Notes: generated from the letters alone by a model not told the origin. Positions 17,093 through 25,582 are shown, numbered from the stretch's first letter. The stretch is 64,000 bases of DNA from Pedobacter cryoconitis (GCF_003259615.1 NZ_QLLR01000014.1:1-64000), one strand, 5' to 3'. Numbers and translations are program-made.

Positions 17093-18559
17093 CTATCTCA
17101 AACTTATTTTCTTAAAAACTTCTACCGCAAAGTCAATATCAGCCTCATTCACAGAGGCAAAACCAAACCTGATCCCACTCATGTCTTTTCCTTTAGTGTA
17201 ACTACTGCCTAAAAGTTGCAACCCCATGGACGAAGCCTTACTTATCACCTGTGAAACCGGGAATTCTTTTTTAAATCTTAACCAGAGTGCCATCCCTCCT
17301 TGCGGTTTTGTAAATTCAATCATTTCACTTAACTCACGCTGAATTAAGCAGGCGCTATAATCACAGCGTGATCCATATAATTTAATCGCCTTTTTAATAT
17401 GCCTTGAAAATTCCCCGCTACGAATTAATGACGCTATGGCCCCTTCCATTAAAACATCACTCCTTAAATCAATCAGTGATTTAAACTTCATCGCACTCTG
17501 CAAAAAATCGGTTGTTGAAATCATATAACCTAACCTGAACGGAGCACCCAATACCTTAGTTAATGAACCAATATAAATAACGTTTCCATCATGTTCACCG
17601 CTTGCTAAAGGTAAATACGGGCTATACTGATATTGAAAATCATAATCATAATCATCTTCAATAACTGGTAATTGATAAGCCCTGATCAATTCTAATAATT
17701 TTGTTCTGCGTGCAGAACTTAAAGTCACAGTAGTGGGGTGGTGATGGTGAGGAATAATATATAATAACTTTATCTTTTTATTATTCAGTGCAATTTCTAC
17801 GGCATCAATATCCATCCCCTCACTATCTACAGGAACACGGATCAATTCTGCGCCAAGCTGTCTGAAAACAGCATCTGCCATGAAATAGCTGGGATCACTC
17901 ACCAATACCTGGTCACCGGGTTTAAGAATAAGTGACGCTGCAATATAAATAGCCATCTGTGCACCACGGGTAATCATTAAATTATCTGTCGTAATATTCA
18001 GCCCCCTGGTTTCATTTAAAAAGGAATGCAGTGCCTCCTTAAAACTATTGCTCCCTCCTATATCCCAGCTGGAAGCCGATTTTTTCAGCACATTGAACCC
18101 CAAAAGTTTCCGGTATTCCTTTAATATCTTTTCAATCGGAAAAATATCGGTCTCAGGAAATCCATCATCTACAATCAATTGATATCCAGGCAATATTCTG
18201 GGCAGCGATGGTACATGCTCAAGTTGATCAAATGAGAATTCAGATTTCCCTTTATATCCTTTCAGAGAACTTTTATTTGCATAAGATCTTGGTTTTATAA
18301 TAGGCAAACGTGAAGAAATACGATATCCTTTTCTTTCTTCACTTTCAATCCAGTCCTCTGCAATCAGATCATTATAGGCAGCCATAATTGTTTTACGGTG
18401 CAATCCAAGGTCAATAGCTAAAACACGGGTACTTGGTAATTCCATTTGTGGCAATAAAATACCTTTTTGTATCAATAAGACTAATTGCGAAGCAATCTGC
18501 CTGAATACAGATGTGGAACTACTTTTATCAATTTGCAATAAGTTTTTGAATGGAAGCAT
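17093..18559 (-). CDS. MocR/PdxR-family regulator (GntR DNA-binding + aminotransferase-like domain)
   Basis: 488 residues. The N-terminal winged helix of GntR type spans about 10-80 (SVFRQIASQLVLLIQKGILLPQMELPSTRVLAIDLGLHRKTIMAAYNDL). The rest is a fold-type I aminotransferase-like domain (about 115-485) with the PLP-binding lysine in YIGSLTKVLGAPFRLGYM and the upstream EDDYDYDFQY loop. Family members bind pyridoxal phosphate to switch transcription and usually do not act as enzymes. It is divergent from an FMN-linked oxidoreductase gene 322 nt away, a likely target. Repeats matching a possible MocR operator lie just upstream of its own start. Confidence 0.88.
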   Translation of the reverse strand: MLPFKNLLQIDKSSSTSVFRQIASQLVLLIQKGILLPQMELPSTRVLAIDLGLHRKTIMAAYNDLIAEDWIESEERKGYRISSRLPIIKPRSYANKSSLKGYKGKSEFSFDQLEHVPSLPRILPGYQLIVDDGFPETDIFPIEKILKEYRKLLGFNVLKKSASSWDIGGSNSFKEALHSFLNETRGLNITTDNLMITRGAQMAIYIAASLILKPGDQVLVSDPSYFMADAVFRQLGAELIRVPVDSEGMDIDAVEIALNNKKIKLLYIIPHHHHPTTVTLSSARRTKLLELIRAYQLPVIEDDYDYDFQYQYSPYLPLASGEHDGNVIYIGSLTKVLGAPFRLGYMISTTDFLQSAMKFKSLIDLRSDVLMEGAIASLIRSGEFSRHIKKAIKLYGSRCDYSACLIQRELSEMIEFTKPQGGMALWLRFKKEFPVSQVISKASSMGLQLLGSSYTKGKDMSGIRFGFASVNEADIDFAVEVFKKISLR

Positions 18560-18881
18560 AGGCGGCTAAATTAAGCTTTTATCACAGAAACATCACATTC
18601 ATCTGGTCCATTTAATTAAGAAGAACTGGTACCCTAACCGGCGACGGCACCACAGTAAATTTGTACCCGACAAAGAAAAAATAGAGAACAAAACACTGAA
18701 TGACAACGCAATACAACCATATCATTTCCTAAAGGATATAAGAAAGCAATTGCGAGCAACTTAATTTCATATATCTTCTTTGAAGGCCAGATAGAGAAAC
18801 TTTTACCCCGGTACCAAAGAAAAAACACACAGGAAAAGTTTTAGAGCTCCTGTTTTAGAAATAAATAACAATTATATTCCA
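18560..18881. other. Divergent spacer between MocR and oxidoreductase genes
   Basis: 322 bp without a convincing gene. It holds the CTGGTCC/CTGGTACC repeats near the MocR start and another GGTACC at about 18812-18817, 65 nt before the oxidoreductase ATG. A 64-codon minus-strand frame here has no protein-like features. Confidence 0.5.
18603..18633. promoter_or_regulatory. Possible MocR operator (direct repeats)
   Basis: CTGGTCC (18603-18609) and CTGGTACC (18626-18633) are same-direction repeats spaced 23 bp start to start, about two helical turns. They lie 44-74 bp upstream of the MocR ATG. MocR-type regulators usually bind direct repeats near their own start. The assignment is inference. Confidence 0.35.
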
Positions 18882-19517
18882 ATGAAAAAATTATTGATTA
18901 TTAATGCCAGTCCAAGAAGCAGCAGATCAAATAGCAGAGGTTTAACCGAAGTGTTTGTTAAACAATGGAAAGAAAAAAATCCAATGTCCAGTGTGCATTA
19001 CCGTGAAGTTGGACAGGAAGCGATTCCACATGTTTCAGAGTTATGGATTGCTGGTGCATTTAAGCCCGCCGGCTTACGTACAACTGAAGAAATTGATGCA
19101 CTCAAAATAAGTGATCAGCTGATTGCTGAGCTGAAAGCCGCAGATATCATCATTTTAGGATCACCAATGTACAACTGGTCTATTCCAAGTGCGCTAAAGG
19201 CTTATTTAGACCAGGTAATCCGTGTCAATGAAACAATCAAAATAAGTGGTACAGATCCTCAGAATCCTTATGAAGGACTCTTGAAAAACAAATCCGTTTA
19301 TTTGCTATTGAGCAGAGGTAACGGGGGTTATGGAAAAGGCGAATATTATGAGCACATGAATTTCCAGAGCAACTATCTTAAAACTGTCTTTAACATTATG
19401 GGGATCGATGATATTCAGGAACTCTCTTTAAATGGAGAAGCTTTTGGAGGTGATTTATTTGAACAATCCATTAAAAACATCCACACTACAATTAACGAAA
19501 TAACCAGCAGATCATGA
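18882..19517 (+). CDS. FMN-dependent NADH-azoreductase-like oxidoreductase
   Basis: 211 residues of flavodoxin-like fold, matching the AzoR/NQO group that reduces quinones and azo compounds with NAD(P)H and FMN. Motifs are the phosphate-binding start MKKLLIINASPRSSRSNSRGL and the flavin loop ADIIILGSPMYNWSIPSALKAYLDQVIRVNETI, then SRGNGGYGKGEYYEHMNF. It is probably soluble and cytoplasmic. It is divergent from the MocR regulator. Its stop overlaps the ATG of a flavoprotein remnant (ATGA), a coupled pair in which the second gene has since decayed. Confidence 0.88.
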   Translation: MKKLLIINASPRSSRSNSRGLTEVFVKQWKEKNPMSSVHYREVGQEAIPHVSELWIAGAFKPAGLRTTEEIDALKISDQLIAELKAADIIILGSPMYNWSIPSALKAYLDQVIRVNETIKISGTDPQNPYEGLLKNKSVYLLLSRGNGGYGKGEYYEHMNFQSNYLKTVFNIMGIDDIQELSLNGEAFGGDLFEQSIKNIHTTINEITSRS

Positions 19518-19644
19518 GAAAAAAGTTAATCCTGATAGGTGGAGGATTCGCCGTTTTCTGGAGTGCAATGTGTGCATTGCTCAAAGTCGCGAACTAAAAA
19601 AAGAATGGGAACTGGAAATCACCTGGATTACTCCGGATAATTAA
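19514..19644 (+). pseudogene. Remnant of FAD/NAD(P)-dependent oxidoreductase (N-terminus only, frameshifted)
   Basis: An ATG overlapping the previous stop begins MRKKLILIGGGFAVFWSAM, a dinucleotide-binding GxGxxA/G Rossmann start as in NADH dehydrogenase-like flavoproteins. After about 24 codons the frame breaks. The same protein continues in another frame as QSRELKKEWELEITWITPDN and then meets a stop at 19642-19644. An intact gene would be some 400 codons, so only about 43 codons survive: a frameshift plus loss of nearly the whole body. A terminator follows. Confidence 0.7.
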
Positions 19645-19665
19645 AACTTTTAGGCAATAAATACA

Positions 19666-19703
19666 TGAAAAAGGGATCTGAATAGTTTCAGACCCCTTTT
19701 TCA
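19666..19703. terminator. Intrinsic terminator
   Basis: TGAAAAAGGG (19666-19675) pairs with CCCTTTTTCA (19694-19703), with TCTGAA/TTCAGA extending the stem. The flanking A- and T-tracts suit both directions, between the oxidoreductase and the convergent DUF4468 gene. Confidence 0.75.
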
Positions 19704-19720
19704 GAAAGTTTAGCTAATAT

Positions 19721-20374
19721 TTAAAAATCAGTATCAAGTTTCTTTTGCATTTCAACTCTCACCAGGTTAAAGGTTGATAACATTTTTTCATTTAAAGTTT
19801 TAAGAACCCTCATCCTTTGACGTTTACCACCCTGACGATTATTGGCTATATTCGAAATAGGCATACTTTGTGACTGAAAATCAGTATATGTTTTATACCT
19901 GCTCTCTTTTCCATAGGCATATTGTGGTATTTCCATTTTGATCTTATACTTGCCATCTTTTACAATTACAGATAACAGTGCATTAAAATAATATTTATCA
20001 TTAACAGGATTCGAGCCATTTGTGATTGCACTGAAAGCCGTCATATCTGAGATATCATAAAAATTATTTATACTGCAAATTCCGGCTTCTGCATCATAAT
20101 TTGAAGTTCCCATTTTGCTACTGGTAAATGTTTTTTGTATAGCCAGTTTTGCTCTTGAGAACAATTCTTGTTTTGTGGTCTCAGGCAGCTCTAAAACTGA
20201 TTCAACATAAACTACATTGTCTTTAACAGGAAGATAATCTTCTAAAGATACTGTATCAGCTACTTTTGCTCCATTGCGTTGCGTACTCCAGGTAATCACA
20301 TCTTGCGCTGTAGCATTAAAATTTAAAAATAGTCCAGTAAGAACTAATAAGAGAGTTAATTTTGATAAATTCAT
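19721..20374 (-). CDS. Exported DUF4468-domain protein
   Basis: About 217 residues. A signal peptide (MNLSKLTLLLVLTGLFLNFNATAQ) is followed by a DUF4468-type region (about 40-140), with the family's opening pattern VYVESVLELPETTKQELFSRAKLAIQKTF and the later YYFNALLSVIVKDGKYKIKMEIPQ. The family is common in Bacteroidota, has a TBP-like fold and no known function. An upstream ATG at 20407 would add 11 residues before the signal and is less likely than 20374. Confidence 0.75.
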   Translation of the reverse strand: MNLSKLTLLLVLTGLFLNFNATAQDVITWSTQRNGAKVADTVSLEDYLPVKDNVVYVESVLELPETTKQELFSRAKLAIQKTFTSSKMGTSNYDAEAGICSINNFYDISDMTAFSAITNGSNPVNDKYYFNALLSVIVKDGKYKIKMEIPQYAYGKESRYKTYTDFQSQSMPISNIANNRQGGKRQRMRVLKTLNEKMLSTFNLVRVEMQKKLDTDF

Positions 20375-20473
20375 TGTTAATATTGTTAATTTTCCGCAAT
20401 AATACAATATTAATAGTTAAAAAAACATGTTATTAAGACCTAAATACAATTGTATAGATAACTGTTACTTGGT

Positions 20474-20668
20474 TCATTGACTTACCCTGCCTAAATTAAA
20501 TACGACTTTAGCAGCCCCTAAAATTCCACCATTATTTTTATCATGAATCAATCCTAATATCTCAAAATCCTGCGCGTTGAAATCCTTTGGCAAAGTAACA
20601 GTGATAATCCCACTTCCTGCTGTACTCAAGGGACTGCTTGTATTACCGTATAACTTTAATATTTGGCA
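20474..20668 (-). pseudogene. C-terminal remnant of an unidentified protein
   Basis: A 64-codon minus-strand frame ending at TGA 20476-20474 reads as ordinary protein: GSGIITVTLPKDFNAQDFEILGLIHDKNNGGILGA. It has no start codon of its own and is closed upstream by a stop. It looks like the last beta-rich part of a secreted protein; a DUF1223-like C-terminus is one guess. It overlaps the start of a second broken gene on the other strand, so two remnants abut here, probably after a deletion. Confidence 0.35.
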
Positions 20669-21048
20669 TTATTTTATTATTTGTTTCTTTATTTATTCTG
20701 AGTGAATCTTTAACGTTCCTGAAAAATAGTTAGACGGCAACAGGAACAGTAACAAAGTTAGAGTTATTAAGCGATTCTGACGGAGATAGTTACAGACCAG
20801 TATTTGCCATTCAAACTAAGAATAATCAGATTTTTATTTATAAACATACTTCGTCCAGTTCACCTGCAAGCTGGAAAGTTGGAGAAAAAGCTACATTTGC
20901 TTACGATCCCAACGATCCGGGTTCTGCCAGGATATTCACCTATTTCGGTGTCTTTAGCTGGACGATTGTGTTGTTGTGTATTTCCATTTATTTAATCGTA
21001 ATTGGTGCAGGTTATCAGCTTTCAAAGCAGTTTTTATGCAAGTTTTGA
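20638..21048 (+). pseudogene. DUF3592-like membrane protein, broken by TAG and lacking a proper start
   Basis: One frame runs from a TTG at 20638 to TGA 21046-21048 and is interrupted once by TAG (20731-20733). Before the stop is a membrane helix (LIFGIILLFVSLFIL). After it comes the extracytoplasmic DUF3592 pattern TGTVTKLELLSDSDGDSYRPVF, KVGEKATFAYDPNDPGSA and a second helix FSWTIVLLCISIYLIVIGAGY. The two halves fit together as one protein of about 136 residues. The TAG replaces a residue in the N-terminal linker. No ATG with a good context is present, so it is called a pseudogene. Confidence 0.65.
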
Positions 21049-21092
21049 ACTCAAATCTCTATCTTGTTTTTTTATAGCATCAGTAAAAAACC

Positions 21093-21677
21093 ATGGGCCA
21101 GGAAAATCTAGTCAGCTTTCTCAAAAACACGAACCTGATTTCTTCTGCTGTGGCTGCTGAAATTGCGGATCACTTTATAAGAAAAATCATTTCTAAAAAT
21201 CAATTCCAACTTAGCGCAGGTAAAATATGTGATGAATATTTATTCCTGGAAAAAGGATATATGCGTGCATTTGCGCAGGATACGGAAGGCCATGAAGTCA
21301 CCACAAATTTTTATACACAAGGACAGGTTATATTTGAAGTTTCTTCCTTTTTCAATCGCACAAGATCTCAGGAAAATATCCAGGCATTGACAGACTGTGA
21401 AGGCTGGAGTATCAACTATGAGCAACTGAATAATCTTTTTCATACGCTCCCCGAATTCAGAGACTTTGGCAGATCAGTCTTGGTTAAAGGATTCGCAGCG
21501 TTTAAAAACAGAACGTTGTCTATGATTACAGAAACAGCAGAAGGAAGGTATGAACAACTGTTAATGGCAAATCCGGAAATCTTTCAGCATGCGCCTTTGA
21601 AAAACATTGCTTCTTATCTTGGGGTTACAGATACCTCTTTAAGCAGGATACGAAAAGAGCTGTCAAAGAAAAAGTAA
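21093..21677 (+). CDS. Crp/Fnr-family transcription regulator
   Basis: 194 residues. A cyclic-nucleotide-binding-type beta roll (about 25-120; LSAGKICDEYLFLEKGYMRAFAQDTEGHEVTTNFYTQGQVIFEV) and a C-terminal helix-turn-helix (about 160-190; APLKNIASYLGVTDTSLSRIRKEL). The cAMP-contact residues of Crp are not evident, as is usual for this Bacteroidota subgroup. It is followed 69 nt later by a membrane-protein gene in the same direction, probably co-transcribed. The ATG lies 44 nt after the DUF3592 remnant. Confidence 0.85.
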   Translation: MGQENLVSFLKNTNLISSAVAAEIADHFIRKIISKNQFQLSAGKICDEYLFLEKGYMRAFAQDTEGHEVTTNFYTQGQVIFEVSSFFNRTRSQENIQALTDCEGWSINYEQLNNLFHTLPEFRDFGRSVLVKGFAAFKNRTLSMITETAEGRYEQLLMANPEIFQHAPLKNIASYLGVTDTSLSRIRKELSKKK

Positions 21678-21746
21678 GTTTATTTCTTGTCATTTGGCAA
21701 GAAATCCAGGTGTTCGCAATGCTTCCTTTGTATAAACAAAAAAGCT

Positions 21747-22349
21747 ATGGAACATTTACCTTTTTACATCAGACTCATCTTTATACTCAGTACAATTTTC
21801 AGTGTATGGATGCTCTACAAAGCCAGCAATTATTCAAAATCTTTAATCCTGATCATACTTTCATGGCTGGCATTGCAAGCTATTGTTGGTCTGTCTGGAT
21901 TTTATACGGTTACCACAACCATCCCACCCCGGTTTGCCTTGTTAGTTTTCCCTCCTGTGGTACTCATTGCAGTCCTCTTTTTTACCAGAAAAGATATACT
22001 TGATAGTTTTAACGTGAAAATATTGACGTTACTCCACGTGGTAAGAATCCCGGTAGAAATTGGTTTATATTGGCTATTTATGCACCGAGTTATTCCGGGA
22101 ATCATGACCTTTGACGGACGGAATTTTGATATCCTATGTGGATTAACGGCACCTTTAGTTTATTATTTTGAATCTATCAAAAATGTGCTGAGCAGAAAAA
22201 TATTAATCGCATGGAATATCCTTTGTCTGCTATCTCTTGCTAATATTGTGAGTACAGCTGTCTTATCTGCCCCATTTCCTATTCAGCAATTCGCATTCGA
22301 TCAACCAAATATTGCCTTATTATATTTCCCTTTTGTATGGCTGCCATGA
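21747..22349 (+). CDS. Membrane protein, C-terminus cut by an in-frame TGA
   Basis: About 200 residues in six or seven hydrophobic segments, starting MEHLPFYIRLIFILSTIF. An in-frame TTG at 21687 would add 20 residues but lacks membrane-protein character. The family is not recognised; Bacteroidota have similar uncharacterised proteins next to Crp/Fnr genes. After ...YFPFVWLP the frame meets TGA (22347-22349). The same frame then continues for 22 codons as CIVPIVLLSHLVTIKRLINPAI to TAA at 22416-22418, clearly the rest of the last helix and its basic tail. A single G-to-T change in GGA would explain it. The protein is therefore truncated within its last membrane helix, unless the stop is read through. 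Confidence 0.7.
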   Translation: MEHLPFYIRLIFILSTIFSVWMLYKASNYSKSLILIILSWLALQAIVGLSGFYTVTTTIPPRFALLVFPPVVLIAVLFFTRKDILDSFNVKILTLLHVVRIPVEIGLYWLFMHRVIPGIMTFDGRNFDILCGLTAPLVYYFESIKNVLSRKILIAWNILCLLSLANIVSTAVLSAPFPIQQFAFDQPNIALLYFPFVWLP

Positions 22350-22424
22350 TGCATAGTACCGATCGTATTACTGTCACACCTGGTAACTATAAAACGACTG
22401 ATCAATCCAGCCATTTAATTTGAT

Positions 22425-22486
22425 ATACCCTGAACATCTTAACAATTATGGCTTTTAGAGTGCCAAAAATTGAATGCTCAGGGTAT
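22425..22486. terminator. Imperfect inverted repeat between convergent genes
   Basis: ATACCCTGAACAT (22425-22437) and ATGCTCAGGGTAT (22474-22486) form a 13-bp stem with one mismatch, enclosing 36 nt. It lies between the membrane-protein gene and the convergent SRPBCC gene. A transcription-end role is likely, but the T-tract is weak. Confidence 0.4.
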
Positions 22487-22492
22487 GCTCAA

Positions 22493-22990
22493 TTATAAAT
22501 TCTCCAGATATTGATCAAGGTTATTCAGTCCTGCAGTAAAGCCTCCCTCGAAGCCCATTTTCAGGAGCATCTCCATATCAGTTGTTTGCTCAAAAGTAAT
22601 TTCAATAGTGACCTGAGTCCTCTTACTATCCAGCTGGCTGAATTCCTTTTTCCAGCTCACTTTAGGAAAGTCTGGATTTTCATTGCCTTGTGCATCGCAA
22701 AATACCGCCACACTGGTAATACTGTTTTGAGCATCAATAGTATGATAATCTACCCTGCACCAGGTTTTTTCCCCTTCAGGACTCACCATACAGTAAAGCC
22801 ATTGCCCGCCTTCGCGAAAATCCATATGCCCGGTTTCCGCTTTGTAGGGTTTGGGAGCCCACCACTGATCCAGAATTTCTGCTGTGGTCCAGGCTTTCCA
22901 TACCTGCGCCAGCGGGGCATCAAATAGCCTGACTACGCTAAGTTTTTTGTTTTCCATGTCCTTTGAAAAGACTGCTTCTCTTTTTGTCAT
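22493..22990 (-). CDS. SRPBCC/AHSA1-domain protein
   Basis: 165 residues of START-like, ligand-binding fold (Activator of Hsp90 ATPase 1 C-terminal family). Characteristic segments are [48 protein letters not shown] and the closing helix [21 protein letters not shown]. Such proteins bind small hydrophobic molecules, but the ligand is unknown here. It overlaps the ArsR-type gene by 4 nt (ATGA). This ArsR-SRPBCC pairing is common, and the pair should be translated together and controlled by the upstream operator palindromes. Confidence 0.87.
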   Translation of the reverse strand: MTKREAVFSKDMENKKLSVVRLFDAPLAQVWKAWTTAEILDQWWAPKPYKAETGHMDFREGGQWLYCMVSPEGEKTWCRVDYHTIDAQNSITSVAVFCDAQGNENPDFPKVSWKKEFSQLDSKRTQVTIEITFEQTTDMEMLLKMGFEGGFTAGLNNLDQYLENL

Positions 22991-23307
22991 GATTGTTTAT
23001 GGTTTTGGTTTTTCAATAGTTCATCCAACTGATCAAAGCGGCTTTCCCATTGTGCACGGAATTGCGTTACCCAGGTATCCACTTCTTTCATCTTTTGAGG
23101 ATTAAAATGATAGTGTATTTCACGGCCGGATTGTTCTTGATTAACGAGCTGGCATTCAGTCAGTATTTTTATGTGTTTGGAAATAGCCTGACGGCTGCTG
23201 TCAAAATGTTCAGCAATGGCATTCGGAGTCATGGCCTGAATGGCTAATAAAGCCAGGATAGCTCTGCGGGTAGGATCGGCAATGGCCTGAAATACGTCTC
23301 TTCTCAT
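22987..23307 (-). CDS. ArsR-family helix-turn-helix repressor
   Basis: About 106 residues of winged helix: [70 protein letters not shown]. It lacks the cysteine metal-binding motifs of ArsR/SmtB metal sensors, so it belongs to the SdpR/SRPBCC-linked subgroup. The ATG at 23307 is preferred over a GTG at 23316. Two matching palindromes begin 17 bp upstream, which suggests self-repression of the two-gene operon. Confidence 0.87.
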   Translation of the reverse strand: MRRDVFQAIADPTRRAILALLAIQAMTPNAIAEHFDSSRQAISKHIKILTECQLVNQEQSGREIHYHFNPQKMKEVDTWVTQFRAQWESRFDQLDELLKNQNHKQS

Positions 23308-23323
23308 AGGATACACAATTTAA

Positions 23324-23365
23324 GCAACTGATCAGTTGCAAATATACATGCAACCGATCAATTGC
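23324..23365. promoter_or_regulatory. Twin palindromic operators of the ArsR-SRPBCC operon
   Basis: GCAACTGATCAGTTGC (23324-23339) is a perfect 16-bp palindrome. A second copy, GCAACCGATCAATTGC (23350-23365), differs at three positions and starts 26 bp away. Both lie within 60 bp upstream of the ArsR start, where a repressor would block the promoter. Confidence 0.7.
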
Positions 23366-23385
23366 GCAAATTATATGACATATTT

Positions 23386-24034
23386 TTATTTTCTGATCAG
23401 ACGGAACAGCTTGGTTTCATATGAATTAACATTACCGCTCCAGTTATTCCCTGTTGCGATAACTTTATGCTGCCATAAATCTCTGATTTGATAGTTCCCG
23501 GTTAACCCAAAATTATAAGTGATTTTCCGGGTTTGATCTGTGCGGTTTAAGATGGCTAATGCGTAGTCACCATTGGCCAGTGGTTTTAGAAAAACTATCC
23601 AGGTTTCATTGTTTAATTTACGGACAGCTTGTTTTCCTAAAGAATCCTGATTGAGCAGAATCACCTCAGGATTTAACAGAATCCGTTTAACTTCTTCAGT
23701 CATGTGACGAATATCATTAGTAGCTGCCAGCGGCGAGGCCAGCATACACCATAAACTCATCTGACTTGCATATTCGGCCTTTGTTATCTCTTCCTCCCTG
23801 CCATCCGTCATCAATGAGTACATAATTATAGCCTGCTTTTAACATGCCGGTACTGACCATGGCATCGGCCATTTCCATAATGTCTTTTTCGTTGATCTGA
23901 TCTGCAAAATAATTCCATGTCATCCAGCCCATTGGCGGCTTTAAAGCTAAACTATTACCCTGGTTGGATTGAGCAGAAGTTTTGAAGTGGAAAAGACAAT
24001 AGATAAGGGTGAGGTATACTGATATTTTTCTCAT
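23386..24034 (-). pseudogene. GH27 alpha-galactosidase with the catalytic core deleted
   Basis: Two overlapping frames give the two ends of one glycoside hydrolase family 27 enzyme. The N-terminal piece (start 24034) has a signal peptide and LALKPPMGWMTWNYFADQ...YNYVLIDDGWQGGRDNKG. The C-terminal piece has EEITKAEYASQMSLWCMLASPLAATNDIRHM, NQDSLGKQA and the beta-sandwich end. About 180-200 central residues are absent, including the barrel strands that carry the nucleophile (KYD region) and the acid/base Asp. The frames switch within about 23770-23800, so an internal deletion joined them out of frame. The enzyme cannot be active. Confidence 0.8.
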
Positions 24035-24041
24035 TTGCGTT

Positions 24042-24497
24042 TTATTCCACCGGGTATCCTTTATCAATCCAGTCAATTTTGATATTTTCAGGAAGCTCCA
24101 GCAATTTCACATTTGTAAATTTCTGATCCACAAATGCTTTAAATGCGGGTCTGATGTTTGGGCATCTATCCATTGGACAACATCCGCAATAAATCACAAT
24201 CGCTTTATTTTTAGGGGTAGTTTTCAGGATTTCTTTCAGCTTATCTAAATTTTCAGCCTCACTGGCAGCCCCCAGGTTCGTTGCTCCTTTAATATTTTGA
24301 ACAACTCCAATATTGTAAATTTTAACATCTTCTTTTTTACTGATCATATTCGCTAATACAGCGGGCGAAATCAATTGCTCTTCTTTCCAGGGATTACTTT
24401 GGAAATGAGGTTTTGATACTTGCGCAAAACAAACAGCTGTGATCGCTGTGAATAACAATGCAGTAAATGATATTTTTAATAAAATGTTCTTAAGCAT
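24042..24497 (-). CDS. Exported rhodanese-like protein
   Basis: 151 residues. The signal peptide ends ITAVCFAQ, followed by a rhodanese-like domain (about 35-148) with the presumed active loop IVIYCGCCPMDRCPN, where Cys replaces the usual C-R-x-G-x-R pattern. Rhodaneses carry sulfane sulfur (or selenium) on the loop cysteine. The loop has four cysteines close together, which could also bind a metal. It follows selD by 20 nt on the same strand and was probably transcribed with selD and selU. A link to sulfur or selenium handling in the envelope is inferred. Confidence 0.75.
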   Translation of the reverse strand: MLKNILLKISFTALLFTAITAVCFAQVSKPHFQSNPWKEEQLISPAVLANMISKKEDVKIYNIGVVQNIKGATNLGAASEAENLDKLKEILKTTPKNKAIVIYCGCCPMDRCPNIRPAFKAFVDQKFTNVKLLELPENIKIDWIDKGYPVE

Positions 24498-24517
24498 AGT
24501 TCTATAATATTAACGTT

Positions 24518-25567
24518 TTAAATTACTTTAATCAAGGGTTCGTGTACTGTATTTTCCAGCCAGCCAAAAGAAACAACGTCTGCATCAATTAAGCCCTGAT
24601 TCTTTAAAAGTGCTTCGAATTCTTCTACTCCTTCAGCTTCTACAGCAACCAATAAGCCGCCGCTGGTTTGAGGGTCTGCCAGAATAAACTTTTGATGAGC
24701 TGTTAATGTACTGATCTTGTGCCCGTAACTATTCCAGTTTCTTTGTGTGCCACCCGGATAGCAGTTCAGGTTAAGGTAATATGGCAATGATGCAATTACA
24801 GGTACTTTATCGAATTCAATAGTTGCACTTAAACTGCTTCCATCACACATTTCAGCCAAATGACCAAGCAAACCAAAACCTGTTACATCAGTCATCGCCT
24901 TTATACTTGGCAACTGACCAAATAACTCCCCCATTTTATTAAGTGTAGTCATACTTTTGAGTGCAATTGCTGCATCTTCCGGAAGTAAAACACCTTTCTT
25001 TTGTGCGGTCGATAAAATGCCTACGCCCAATGCTTTGGTTAAATATAAACGACAGCCGGCAGTAGCGGTAGAATTTTGTTTCAGGTGAGGAATATTAATC
25101 AGCCCATTAACTGATAATCCGAAAACCGGTTCAGGACAATCAATACTGTGTCCGCCGGCCAAGGTAATCCCAGCTTCAGCACAAATAGCTCTCGCGCCTT
25201 CTAAAACTTTCTGTGCAACTTCCGGAGCAAGCTTTTCAATAGGCCACCCCAAAATAGCGATGGCCATTACTGGCTTTCCTCCCATCGCGTAAACGTCACT
25301 GATCGCATTTGCAGAGGCAATTCTGCCAAAGTCATAGGGATCATCGACAATAGGCATAAAAAAATCTGTAGTCGAAATTAAGGCTGTTCCATTGCCCAAA
25401 TCAAATACGGCAGCATCATCCCTTTTATCGTTTCCGACTAAAAGACGAGGGTCAGCTGTAGCCGGAACTGTAGTGTGCAAGATTTTGTCAAGCACTGCGG
25501 GACTAATTTTACAGCCACATCCTGCGCCATGTGAGTATTGGGTAAGTTTTATAGAAGTCGGTTCCAT
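24518..25567 (-). CDS. selD: Selenide, water dikinase (selenophosphate synthetase)
   Basis: 349 residues. Makes selenophosphate from selenide and ATP. The catalytic pair is visible as GAGCGCK with Cys17 and Lys20, followed by the PurM-like fold with [48 protein letters not shown] and [14 protein letters not shown]. The active-site residue is an ordinary Cys codon (TGT), not selenocysteine. It is directly downstream of selU (15-nt gap). No selA or selB is seen, so selenium here would serve tRNA 2-selenouridine rather than selenoproteins. Confidence 0.97.
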   Translation of the reverse strand: MEPTSIKLTQYSHGAGCGCKISPAVLDKILHTTVPATADPRLLVGNDKRDDAAVFDLGNGTALISTTDFFMPIVDDPYDFGRIASANAISDVYAMGGKPVMAIAILGWPIEKLAPEVAQKVLEGARAICAEAGITLAGGHSIDCPEPVFGLSVNGLINIPHLKQNSTATAGCRLYLTKALGVGILSTAQKKGVLLPEDAAIALKSMTTLNKMGELFGQLPSIKAMTDVTGFGLLGHLAEMCDGSSLSATIEFDKVPVIASLPYYLNLNCYPGGTQRNWNSYGHKISTLTAHQKFILADPQTSGGLLVAVEAEGVEEFEALLKNQGLIDADVVSFGWLENTVHEPLIKVI

Positions 25568-25582
25568 TTTTCTGAGTTATGT

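Noticed and set aside
18634..18828. A 64-codon minus-strand frame in the MocR spacer
   Set aside because: It lies in the divergent regulatory region and has no protein-like composition.
24518..25567. Selenocysteine at the active site of selD
   Set aside because: The codon is TGT (Cys), and no TGA is present in the frame.
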